From Candidatus Njordarchaeota archaeon (GTDB lineage: Archaea > Asgardarchaeota > Njordarchaeia > Njordarchaeales > Njordarchaeaceae): a DNA stretch of 9,603 nucleotides. The stretch lies in contig JAHKLF010000042.1 of NCBI GenBank assembly GCA_029856615.1, positions 1 to 9,603 of the forward strand, in the 5' to 3' direction. The translations under genes and the position numbers were made by a program. A model generated the notes under the pieces. It was given only the letters and a program-made list of their open reading frames with translations, was not told where the DNA came from and did not search any database. Positions 1 to 7,100 of the stretch are shown in pieces (position 1 is the stretch's first letter; each line of letters begins with the position of its first letter).

Positions 1-753
1 CTCTTAATATCTAGATTTTTATATAAAGGGGCAAAAGATAGATGGGGGCGGCCGCTGCTCGAGGCGTATGTTCTTGCAATTAATTTTAATGAATTTAATA
101 AAGATTTCAGAGATATTCAATTGATAATCCGTCTTCTAGATTCTTTCGCGCAAAAAGGCATTATTGATATTGATACGTTCTTATCAGAATTGAAAGCAAA
201 CAGTTTATTCGTGAATGAAAGTAGATCAGCTCAAATACTTAACTTAATTAAAAAGTTAACACCAGAATTTTTATCGGAGGTCATAGGGAGTATTATTGAG
301 AAGAGAGAGCTAATAATCCCCGCACATAATGAGGCTAATGCGCTTTTCATAATGGCGGTTCTATTCATACCGAAAAGTATCCTATATAAAGTATCGATGA
401 GTTCCGTTTGCATAAATCCCTTAGCAGAGGATAAAGAGGATGTAGTAATAACAAATGTGAAGCCGGAAAACACTAAAAAACCGATAGTTGACTTTGAGTC
501 AAAGATGGTTAAAAATGGGAAAAAGAATGAATTAATTTTCTTTATTCTCAATGAAATTATACAAGGATCATGGTTCGGTTTTTCACAACTAGAATTATTT
601 AATTTTATGGTTGACTTACTTGAAGCCGCAAGTAATGGTAAAGTGATAGAACCCTTTTTCTTTTCTGAAAAATTAAGAGCTATGAAAAAGACCGTAGAGA
701 AAGCCGAACGGCTCCATAATTTACTCAAAAAGAATATTAAGAAAATCACTTAA
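1..753 (+). CDS. Helical protein of unknown function, first gene of the ESCRT-like/GTPase operon (5' partial)
   Basis: The frame is open from the first base of the window to a TAA at 751-753. The earliest conventional start inside the window is a TTG at 121, which has no Shine-Dalgarno ahead of it. The upstream in-frame residues (for example RPLLEAYVLAINFNEF) look like ordinary protein, so I treat the gene as running in from the left edge; a TTG121 start would give 210 aa. The readable part is mostly amphipathic helix, with a beta-like middle (around SMSSVCINPLAEDKEDVVITN) and a Lys-rich helical C-terminus suggestive of a coiled coil. No signal peptide, membrane segment or catalytic motif is visible. 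The gap to the next gene is 17 bases, so it is probably co-transcribed with it. I do not recognise the family. The middle segment, a helix then a proline then a beta strand, faintly recalls GTPase-associated (GAP1-type) proteins of bacterial double-GTPase systems. That is only a guess. Confidence 0.75.
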   Translation, partial: LLISRFLYKGAKDRWGRPLLEAYVLAINFNEFNKDFRDIQLIIRLLDSFAQKGIIDIDTFLSELKANSLFVNESRSAQILNLIKKLTPEFLSEVIGSIIEKRELIIPAHNEANALFIMAVLFIPKSILYKVSMSSVCINPLAEDKEDVVITNVKPENTKKPIVDFESKMVKNGKKNELIFFILNEIIQGSWFGFSQLELFNFMVDLLEAASNGKVIEPFFFSEKLRAMKKTVEKAERLHNLLKKNIKKIT

Positions 754-770
754 TTGCGTGGTTACTAAAA

Positions 771-1619
771 ATGAGTTCAGATATCATTGAAAATGAAATT
801 AATTTGCTGAGACAGAAAGGATTCAATTTTAGTGCTACGAGTAATAAAAGGATTATTCGTGGCGAAATATTAGGAATACCTATTGAATTTATAATTCCTA
901 ACGATTATCCTGATAAACCACCGATCGTTAGAACACATGAGAATGTGAAACACGAGATATTTGAGGGAAGGATAGCCAGAAAATTAGAAACGCTGAGAAA
1001 ATGGAAACCAACATTTAATTTGTACATGATAGCGAATGAGATAAAAGCGAAGTTTCTTGAAAAACCGCCTAAAAGAGTAATTAAAATAAGAAAGAAGACG
1101 AGAAGAGAAATTGAGAAAGCCGAGGGCTCTGAGGTTCTTGTCTTAAGAGAGAAGCCAAAGATTTGGGGACGAGATAAGTGGTATGATGAATTGGGGGATA
1201 TTATAGTTAAACTTTTTGCTGAGAAATCTAAAAATCTCGGTGGATTAATATCTCTAGCGGATATCTATGTAGAATTAGCTGCAATTTCGCACTATAAAAT
1301 CACAATTAAGGACATAATTAAAGCAATAAATAAAAAAATTAAACAAGGGGCGATTTCTGGAATAATAAAATTGAGTTCTGGGGGAATATTAGTCCAGTTT
1401 TATCCACCAGAATTATCAAAAGATGCGTTTGAAATAGTGAAAATTTTAGCAGATAATGATGGAAAACTAACATTACAAGAGCTTCTAACCTTAACTGGTT
1501 GGGAAATATCACGCTTAGAACAAACTCTTAATATCTTAGAGCAGAGAAGAATGGTAGTGATCGATAGAGAGAGCATATACGGTGTGGTAATCTACTTGCC
1601 AACCATAAGAGGTAAGTGA
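771..1619 (+). CDS. UEV-like (inactive E2 fold) protein fused to an ESCRT-II EAP30/Vps36-like winged-helix module
   Basis: Likely an ESCRT-type adaptor that binds ubiquitin or a ubiquitin-like partner. Residues 1-95 follow the E2 fold: an N-terminal helix, strands around GEILGIPIEFIIP, the hallmark DYPDKPPIVR (45-54), HEN (56-58) at the HPN position, GRIA (66-69) where E2 enzymes have GxIC, then WKP (78-80) and the closing helix. The catalytic Cys is replaced by Ala69, so it should be non-catalytic, like UEV proteins (Tsg101, Mms2). A very basic linker (about 97-125) follows. Residues 136-277 resemble EAP30-domain subunits (Vps22/Vps36): LGGLISLADIY (156-166), SSGGILVQF (202-210), then a second winged helix to about 277. 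Eukaryotic Vps36 likewise couples a ubiquitin-binding GLUE domain to EAP30. The ATG start has only a weak GTGGT upstream. The stop codon is one base before the next gene. The domain calls come from recalled family patterns, without any search. Confidence 0.85.
   Translation: MSSDIIENEINLLRQKGFNFSATSNKRIIRGEILGIPIEFIIPNDYPDKPPIVRTHENVKHEIFEGRIARKLETLRKWKPTFNLYMIANEIKAKFLEKPPKRVIKIRKKTRREIEKAEGSEVLVLREKPKIWGRDKWYDELGDIIVKLFAEKSKNLGGLISLADIYVELAAISHYKITIKDIIKAINKKIKQGAISGIIKLSSGGILVQFYPPELSKDAFEIVKILADNDGKLTLQELLTLTGWEISRLEQTLNILEQRRMVVIDRESIYGVVIYLPTIRGK
1609..1613 (+). promoter_or_regulatory. Ribosome binding site for the zinc-motif/GTPase-like gene
   Basis: GAGGT lies 7 bases before the ATG at 1621, inside the last codons of the upstream gene, whose TGA ends at 1619. 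The one-base gap and embedded site suggest coupled translation and set the start at 1621. Confidence 0.75.
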
Positions 1620-1620
1620 C

Positions 1621-3480
1621 ATGACAACAGTGGATCTAATTATGGAGTATATAAAATGGAGAAATAGTATTCTTAATTCCATTTTTGCTAGGCTTTTTTA
1701 TAACTACGATATATTAATGTCAATGGGTATCGTGGAGTTATATGAAAATATCGCCGTAAGAATTAGAGTAGACATGGAATATGAATTGCATTACTTCAGA
1801 GACTATGAAAAGCCAGCTTCTTGGGTATATAAAATCAGATTCTATGATTATGCACAGCCTAAGAGGCCTCGATATCCTACCTTCACTAATGAAGTACAAG
1901 AATTTCCTTTACGACACACGATAGATATTTTCACATGTCCTACATGTGGAGGGAGAGGAGTCGTTCCATGCCCTACTTGTAATGGTATGGGAAAAGTGAC
2001 TTGTCCTACGTGTTTGGGGGATGGTCTATGCACAAAATGTGGTGGAACTGGACGGATAACATGTTCGTATTGTGGAGGATGGGGAGAGGTTTATACAACG
2101 AAACTTGTAGAGCAAACGTGTCCTTCGTGTGGTGGAACGGGCTATGTACTAGATATATGGGGAGAGAAAAGAACATGCTTCAGATGCTTGGGCAAAGGAG
2201 TAATAACAGTGTTAGCTAGAGTTAAAGTCACATGCCCTAGATGTTTAGGTAGCGGAAAAGTCACGTGTAATCGTTGTCTAGGTACTGGAAAATGTACAAA
2301 ATGTGGTGGTACTGGTAAGGTGATTTGTTCAACATGCCATGGTACTGGATTTGTCACATGTAGTAGATGTAAGGGAGAGGGGAAGCTTCTTTCGTATAAA
2401 AGCGAGATTTATGAGTATGTTCATAGATACAGAATCGAAGATGTTTTACCAGAATTACCCGAGAATATGATTAAAGTTTATAATAAGACGGTTCCTAGCG
2501 GTTCTATAAAATTAAAGAAATGGGATTTACAGGAGCTCATTTCCCTCCTAGAAATGTTCAATAAACACATAGAAAATCAATATAGGAATGCAGCAACAAT
2601 GCGTAATGCGATTATAGATGATTTAAAGAAGAGAGGAGGTAGAGTTCTGTATCATGATGAAACCTATTATGTAACACCACTTGGTTATCTTAATATATCC
2701 GTGGGAAAAAGGAGAAGCCAATTTTGGTATGTTGGCATAAAGGGAAAGCATGCTGTTGTTCCGATGAGGCCGCCCCTTGATTCAAAGAAGACGACTTTCT
2801 TTCTTTTGCTATTGATTAGTCTATTTAACATAATACTACTCCTAGCTACTGGAAATAATCTATTGAGTTTATTATTCACCTTTAACTATCTTTACAATAT
2901 TATCTTTAGCATCCTACTATTAGTGATAGTAGTAATTGCGGAAATTAGAATAATTAGAAAGCCATTATACATGGAAAGAACAATTCTGATAACAGGCCCC
3001 GCAAAAATTGGAAAGACTACATATTTTACTTTATTAGCTCTCTATATATCAAAAATAAGGCTAGGAGAAGTGATTGATGAATACTATCCCATTTTTCTTA
3101 AGATCCTTACAGGAGAAACACCGCATAGAAATATATCACTAACATGCTTAATCAAGATGAGGGATGGTCATTACATAAGAATAATAGATCTAAAAAGTAA
3201 ATCTTATGAAAAATTAGATGCTGACTTTGAGTCAGCCGTGAAGTATTCAAATTGCATTATTATTCTTCAAGATCCATCAGTCCCAGATGATAATTTGCGA
3301 AATGCGGTGAGTAAAATAAGATCAATCAATCCTCAAGCAAAAGTGTTAATATGTTATAACGAAGACATTAGTGAGAAGGAAGAAATAACTATTCCAATAT
3401 GGAGGATTAGAGAAGAATATATAAATGGGTTGACGACACCAACGATGAGAAAACTCTTAGTCCCTATAGAAGTATTTTAA
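1621..3480 (+). CDS. Membrane-anchored SSUH2-like protein: 12 DnaJ-type zinc motifs, TM hairpin, degenerate P-loop GTPase-like domain
   Basis: Residues 1-105 are a helical/beta segment. Residues 106-254 hold twelve CxxCxGxG motifs, the zinc-binding element of DnaJ (which has four). The beta-rich part after it (about 255-385, including YYVTPLGYLNI) and the order beta-domain, zinc motifs, beta-domain recall eukaryotic SSUH2. There is no J domain, so it is not a DnaJ co-chaperone. Two hydrophobic segments (about 392-409 and 413-440) form a membrane hairpin, which would leave both ends in the cytoplasm. Residues 453-619 look like a Ras-type P-loop domain: strand MERTILITG, Walker A GPAKIGKT (459-466), strand IRIIDL with Asp523 but no DxxG glycine, strand CIIILQD, and strand KVLICYNED where NKxD is expected. 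GTP specificity and hydrolysis are therefore doubtful; SRP receptor beta and bacterial double-GTPase systems are looser comparisons. It is the last gene of the operon; the start is fixed by GAGGT at 1609-1613. Role inferred: nucleotide-regulated membrane platform for the upstream UEV-EAP30 protein. Confidence 0.85.
   Translation: MTTVDLIMEYIKWRNSILNSIFARLFYNYDILMSMGIVELYENIAVRIRVDMEYELHYFRDYEKPASWVYKIRFYDYAQPKRPRYPTFTNEVQEFPLRHTIDIFTCPTCGGRGVVPCPTCNGMGKVTCPTCLGDGLCTKCGGTGRITCSYCGGWGEVYTTKLVEQTCPSCGGTGYVLDIWGEKRTCFRCLGKGVITVLARVKVTCPRCLGSGKVTCNRCLGTGKCTKCGGTGKVICSTCHGTGFVTCSRCKGEGKLLSYKSEIYEYVHRYRIEDVLPELPENMIKVYNKTVPSGSIKLKKWDLQELISLLEMFNKHIENQYRNAATMRNAIIDDLKKRGGRVLYHDETYYVTPLGYLNISVGKRRSQFWYVGIKGKHAVVPMRPPLDSKKTTFFLLLLISLFNIILLLATGNNLLSLLFTFNYLYNIIFSILLLVIVVIAEIRIIRKPLYMERTILITGPAKIGKTTYFTLLALYISKIRLGEVIDEYYPIFLKILTGETPHRNISLTCLIKMRDGHYIRIIDLKSKSYEKLDADFESAVKYSNCIIILQDPSVPDDNLRNAVSKIRSINPQAKVLICYNEDISEKEEITIPIWRIREEYINGLTTPTMRKLLVPIEVF
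1936..2382 (+). repeat. Array of 12 CxxCxGxG zinc-motif repeats within the coding sequence
   Basis: Twelve motifs occur in succession: CPTCGGRG, CPTCNGMG, CPTCLGDG, CTKCGGTG, CSYCGGWG, CPSCGGTG, CFRCLGKG, CPRCLGSG, CNRCLGTG, CTKCGGTG, CSTCHGTG and CSRCKGEG. In DnaJ two motifs bind one zinc, so up to six zinc ions are possible. Spacers are mostly three residues (KVT, RIT, FVT), with a one-residue spacer before motifs 4 and 10 and long spacers around motifs 6 and 7. The DNA around motifs 4 and 10 (2032-2051 and 2296-2315) differs at one base in twenty, which points to internal duplication. Confidence 0.95.
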
Positions 3481-3555
3481 CCGCCCTCAATTAAAACAAA
3501 ATTGATTCACTTCTGCGTTGATACTAAGATTCATTTTCTCAGCTTTAATATTTCT

Positions 3556-3584
3556 CGTGTTTTTCAATTCACACGTCTTTTATT
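3556..3584 (+). terminator. Possible terminator of the three-gene operon
   Basis: A five-base-pair stem CGTGT/ACACG with a ten-base loop is followed directly by TCTTTTATT, 76 bases after the operon's last stop. Archaeal termination relies mainly on the T-rich run, and the stem is short, so this is tentative. Confidence 0.3.
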
Positions 3585-3740
3585 GATGAGATAGTTACGA
3601 CTTGCTTTCGCTTGAAAAACGCGTCACACAGAAAGTGTTCTAAATGTTAAAATAACATAATAGCTAAATATAGATGAGGGATTAATCATTTATTTTCAGA
3701 CTAAGAGAGAAGCGCGCATTTTTATATAAATTATATAATT

Positions 3741-3809
3741 TTATATCTTCCTTCTAAGAAAAATGATCACGTCTGTATCAATAACAAATTCCTTAGTAAT
3801 TTCTTCCAC
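3741..3809 (-). pseudogene. vapC: 5' fragment of a VapC PIN-domain toxin
   Basis: A GTG at 3809 on the minus strand starts a 22-codon frame containing KEFVIDTDVIIFLRR. This matches the first strand and helix of PIN-domain ribonucleases, including the first acidic metal-binding Asp (of IDTD). TAA follows at 3743-3741, whereas PIN toxins are about 130 residues long. None of the later PIN motifs appear further along this strand, so the rest is deleted. It cannot be an active toxin. Confidence 0.6.
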
Positions 3810-4043
3810 CCCAGTTTTCGCCTCTTTTAGGATGTGTCTCAAGAGCTTTGGCATCATCAATGGTAAAAATCTTTTCTAATTCTATTGCAGCTACAATTTT
3901 ATCAGCAAATTTTGCCTTTTTGAGCAGCCCCAATAAGAACTTTTCCCAAGTTGCATTTTTCGCTTTTCATCAAGTAGCTTCCTGATCTTCATAGAAATCA
4001 TTATTGTGTTTTTTTCATTACCACACCAAATTTTGAGATTCAT
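3793..4043 (-). pseudogene. vapB: Frameshifted VapB-type antitoxin remnant
   Basis: On the minus strand an ATG at 4043 opens a frame containing NTIMISMKIRKLLDEKR, a typical VapB ribbon-helix-helix/AbrB-like antitoxin start. At an A run (3956-3960) the meaningful frame shifts by one base and continues as TWEKFLLGLLKKAKFADKIV and beyond, ending with TAA at 3795-3793. Adding a single A to the run would restore one continuous protein of about 83 residues. The 3' end overlaps the toxin fragment by 17 bases, the usual antitoxin-toxin arrangement. The frameshift could be real decay or a homopolymer sequencing error, but the truncated toxin next to it supports decay. The exact VapB subfamily is not determined. 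Confidence 0.6.
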
Positions 4044-4065
4044 AAATAATTATTGAATCTTTCCT

Positions 4066-4155
4066 GAGGAGTATACTATGAAAACGATACATTTAAAAGT
4101 AATTTTCCGCTAGTTATTATCTTAATTTTCTCTGGCTTAGTTGAGGTTTAATGTA
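4066..4155 (+). pseudogene. Broken signal-peptide leader in front of the macroglobulin gene
   Basis: GAGGAG at 4066-4071 sits 6 bases before an ATG at 4078, in the same frame as the macroglobulin gene. It reads MKTIHLKVIFR and stops at 4111. Another frame of the same stretch (4104-4148) reads FPLVIILIFSGLVEV, a typical hydrophobic signal core. Adding one A to the A4 run at 4095-4098 and removing one T from 4147-4149 would give a continuous frame: a Lys-containing start, a hydrophobic core, then NVMGLYAEE of the downstream protein. Whether the indels are real mutations or sequence errors cannot be told from the window. Confidence 0.5.
4143..4147 (+). promoter_or_regulatory. Candidate ribosome binding site for the ATG at 4156
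   Basis: GAGGT lies 8 bases before the ATG at 4156. It favours 4156 over the in-frame TTG at 4141, which directly follows a TAG and has no such site. In the restored-leader model these same bases would simply encode Glu-Val. Confidence 0.45.
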
Positions 4156-7100
4156 ATGGGATTATATGCTGAAGAAATAGATCTAGGTAACTTTTTTGCC
4201 CTATTTAAGGATGAGCTCGAAATAAAACTAAAGCTGGAGAGCGGAGAGACAATAGAGCGGACTACATCCAAGGGTGAGCTTATTTCTCTGATAGACAAAA
4301 AGATATCCATAAAAAGTAAGGTTGAAATATGGGTTAAAGACAAAAAGTTCTTCGTCACAAAAAATATTTACCTGGAAGCTCCAAAATTAGATGAATTAAA
4401 ATTGGCATCTATTACTACAGATAAAAAAATATATCAGCCCGGAGAATTTGTTCGCGTAATTATAATTTTTCCAAATGAAACTAACCGAACTGTTAATATA
4501 AAACTATTTAAGGAAAGGAGGTTAATCTGGAATACGTCAAGAGTAACAGATAAGTTTGGAGTAATCATCCTAACGTTAGAAGATCTCACTGAAGGCGAAT
4601 ATGAAGTAAGGGCAGAGCTAGCTCACAAGAAAATAATATGTGCATGCTCATTTACAATTATCTCATATGAACTAAGTCCTCTTCGGGCGCAATTAGACAA
4701 ATTTACCTTGGCAGAGGGCAAAATAAGAGCCAAATTACGAGTTTCTTTGCTGGAAAAGCCCTATACTGGTGCCGTGAAAATAGGGCTTTATTGTGGGTAC
4801 TGCAAAAGGATTGTCTATTACAGTGAGGCTACAAGCAAAGGAGGTATCATAATTGCTGAAATACCATTTAGAGGCCATACTGGACCATTTGAATTAAGAT
4901 TATTTACACCCGATGGATTAACAGCTAGTGTACAGCTACCTGGTACTAAACGTAGGGAGAGAGAAGTAAGGACATTTTCTGATATGGGGATAATTGCTAA
5001 AGCCAGTTTAGCACCTCAAGAAGGATTTTGTAAATTTAAAGGCATGTATGTCTCCAAACAATTCGACAAAGACGCTCCAATTAGGATTTCCGATATCATC
5101 GGGGACGAGTTATATCTGGAAGTGATGAAGGAGATAAAGAAATTGGGTTTAATAATCTATGATCCAGTAATGAAGGAATACTACACACACTACCATGACG
5201 AACTTAAAACTGGAGAAAAAATTAGAATCCCTATTAAAGAGCCTTCACAAGTAATCATCGCAGGTGTTGTTCTAGAAGAATCTGGGTCACTGTGTTTAAA
5301 AGAATACTATGCATTAGTCTTTAGCGAACCAGAGATCGAGACAGTAAATATAATATCGCCAGCAAAAGTAATGTCGAATGAGGCCTTAGTAAAGATCAAT
5401 GTTAAATCACGAGAGAGTAGAAAAGCGAAGCTGATAGTAATAGCATTGGATGACAGATTGTTTAGGGACAGCGAGGAAATCAATATCGCACGAGGATATT
5501 TTGAGCTAATAACAGCAGTAAACGAATTAATAGATGATATTAAGATGGATTGGCCATTAAGAAAACTGCTAGCGAGAAGATCTAGAGTAAGGGGATTAAT
5601 GATGCCAACGATAGGATTTACGGCTTCTGCATTACCCTTGGCATTATTTGCTCCTATGAGATTTGCTTCCAAAAGCGAACGGGGAGCAAAGGTTAATAAG
5701 GGGGTAGTGAGTAGCAAAGAGAGAAGAAGAGGACGGGAGACATTAAGTGAAGTGGCTGGATTATTATTACAGATGCCCATTTTTAGTTTTCAAGTTCTCG
5801 AAGTGGATACTAATAAGGAGTATGAACTGAAAATTCACGTAGGGGACGAACTAAGAACTATTAGAATAGAAGTAATAGCGATAAGTGGCTATTCAGTGAT
5901 TAAAAATGAAACGAGAATAACTATCATGCGAGAGGATTTTGTAAAAATTGAGGCGCCCACTTACATGGATTCTGGGGATATGTGCATAATCCCTATTCAT
6001 TATCTTGCTTCTCAAGATGGAGTATTAATCATAGAAACTTTCGAAGGAGTGAATAGATTCAGCGTAAAAAAGGGGAGTGGTGTTGTATATATAGGAGTTA
6101 ATGGACCCACGGAAATAATAGTTACTTTGATGGATAAAGCAAATAATGTATTAGCCGAAGCTAAGGCCGTTATAAAGAAGATGGGGGAGGAAGAGATTGA
6201 GGTATCAAGGCTTGAGATATTAAATCCGGGCGAAACAATAAGTGGAGAGAGGATATTAATCTATCCATCATTAGATTCTCTGGTTAGAGATGTGGCTTTT
6301 TCATTGATCAAATATCCCTATGGATGCGCTGAGCAGACATCTGCAAAGCTAAAAGGTTTAATGCTTGTGTTTAAGTTATTCAAGGATTCCAACAATGGGG
6401 AATTAGATAAGGTAAAAATGTTAATTGGTGAAGGAATTCAACGTATGAAGAAATTCTATAAACATGGAATATTTTCATTATGGGAAGATACAGATCCTAA
6501 TCCAAGCGTGACAATAAAAGTTCTGAAAAACTTATCACCAGCTATGACCATTGATGATGAACTAGTAAAACCATTAAAAGAGATGATCACAGAGGCTCTA
6601 AAACAACTTAAAAAATTGAATATTAAAGATTCCGAATTAGCTGAGTTAGATAAAGGACTAATAGAGGAGGAAATAAAGACTATAGAAGACTCAGCGCACA
6701 TCTTAATAGCCTTAAAGGATAACATGAATGACGAACTCTATAAAAAAGCACTTATTAAAATTGAGAAAGAAGCAATACATGAAGATAACTATGTTAAATG
6801 GAAAGGAAAAAAAGCTTGGGCAGGAGATATAGAAGCAACGTGTCTAGTTTTAAGAGCTCTAATCGCAACTGGTGAAAGGAAGGATTTAGTTGATAAAGGA
6901 ATGAAGTATGTCCTCAGGAGACTAGTTGGAGGTATGTTATATTCAACCTCCGATACAGCTGCGCTTTTAGATATGATCTTTGAAGCACGGAGTATATTTC
7001 CGATGCAAGCTGAAGCCATAGTAGATGGTAAAGAGACTGTTATTTTAAGTGAAACCGTTGGAAAGAAGATTAAAGCTTTATCTAAACTAATAGTTAGAAT

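Larger units (their letters stand above)
3481..4155. other. Gene-free interval between the operon and the macroglobulin gene
   Basis: No intact gene is visible in these 675 bases. From 3481 to 3740 I see only the weak hairpin and AT-rich sequence, including TATA-like runs at about 3719-3747 with no gene to serve. From 3741 to 4043 the minus strand holds vapBC debris. From 4066 to 4155 lies the broken leader of the next gene. No tRNA, CRISPR or insertion-sequence ends were found. Confidence 0.6.

Noticed and set aside
231..749. A 172-codon minus-strand open frame opposite the first gene
   Set aside because: It is Ser/Phe/Ile-rich shadow composition; the plus-strand frame fits the operon spacing.
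771..1060. An active ubiquitin-conjugating enzyme
   Set aside because: The fold signature is E2-like, but the catalytic Cys position is Ala69 and no other Cys is present in the domain.
1848..2357. His/Pro-rich open frames on the minus strand
   Set aside because: They are antisense shadows of the Cys/Gly codons of the zinc-motif array.
1936..2382. A DnaJ (Hsp40) co-chaperone
   Set aside because: There is no J domain or HPD motif, the number of CxxCxGxG motifs is three times that of DnaJ, and the protein ends in a membrane hairpin and a P-loop domain.
3583..3640. A C/D-box guide RNA starting at TTGATGAGA
   Set aside because: A C-box-like TGATGA is present, but no CTGA D or D' box follows at suitable spacing.
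3719..3747. AT-rich TATA-like repeats as a promoter or origin element
   Set aside because: No gene starts at the right distance on either strand, and no repeated origin-box motif accompanies them.
4089..4100. A TATA box (TTTAAAA) for the macroglobulin gene
   Set aside because: It is at a plausible distance from the ATG at 4156, but it falls inside the likely leader coding sequence, so I do not annotate it.
5307..5780. A 157-codon minus-strand open frame, and similar ones at 6456-6725 and 6789-7340
   Set aside because: They lie fully antisense to the macroglobulin gene, have low-complexity Ser/Ile/Leu composition and show no recognisable domain.
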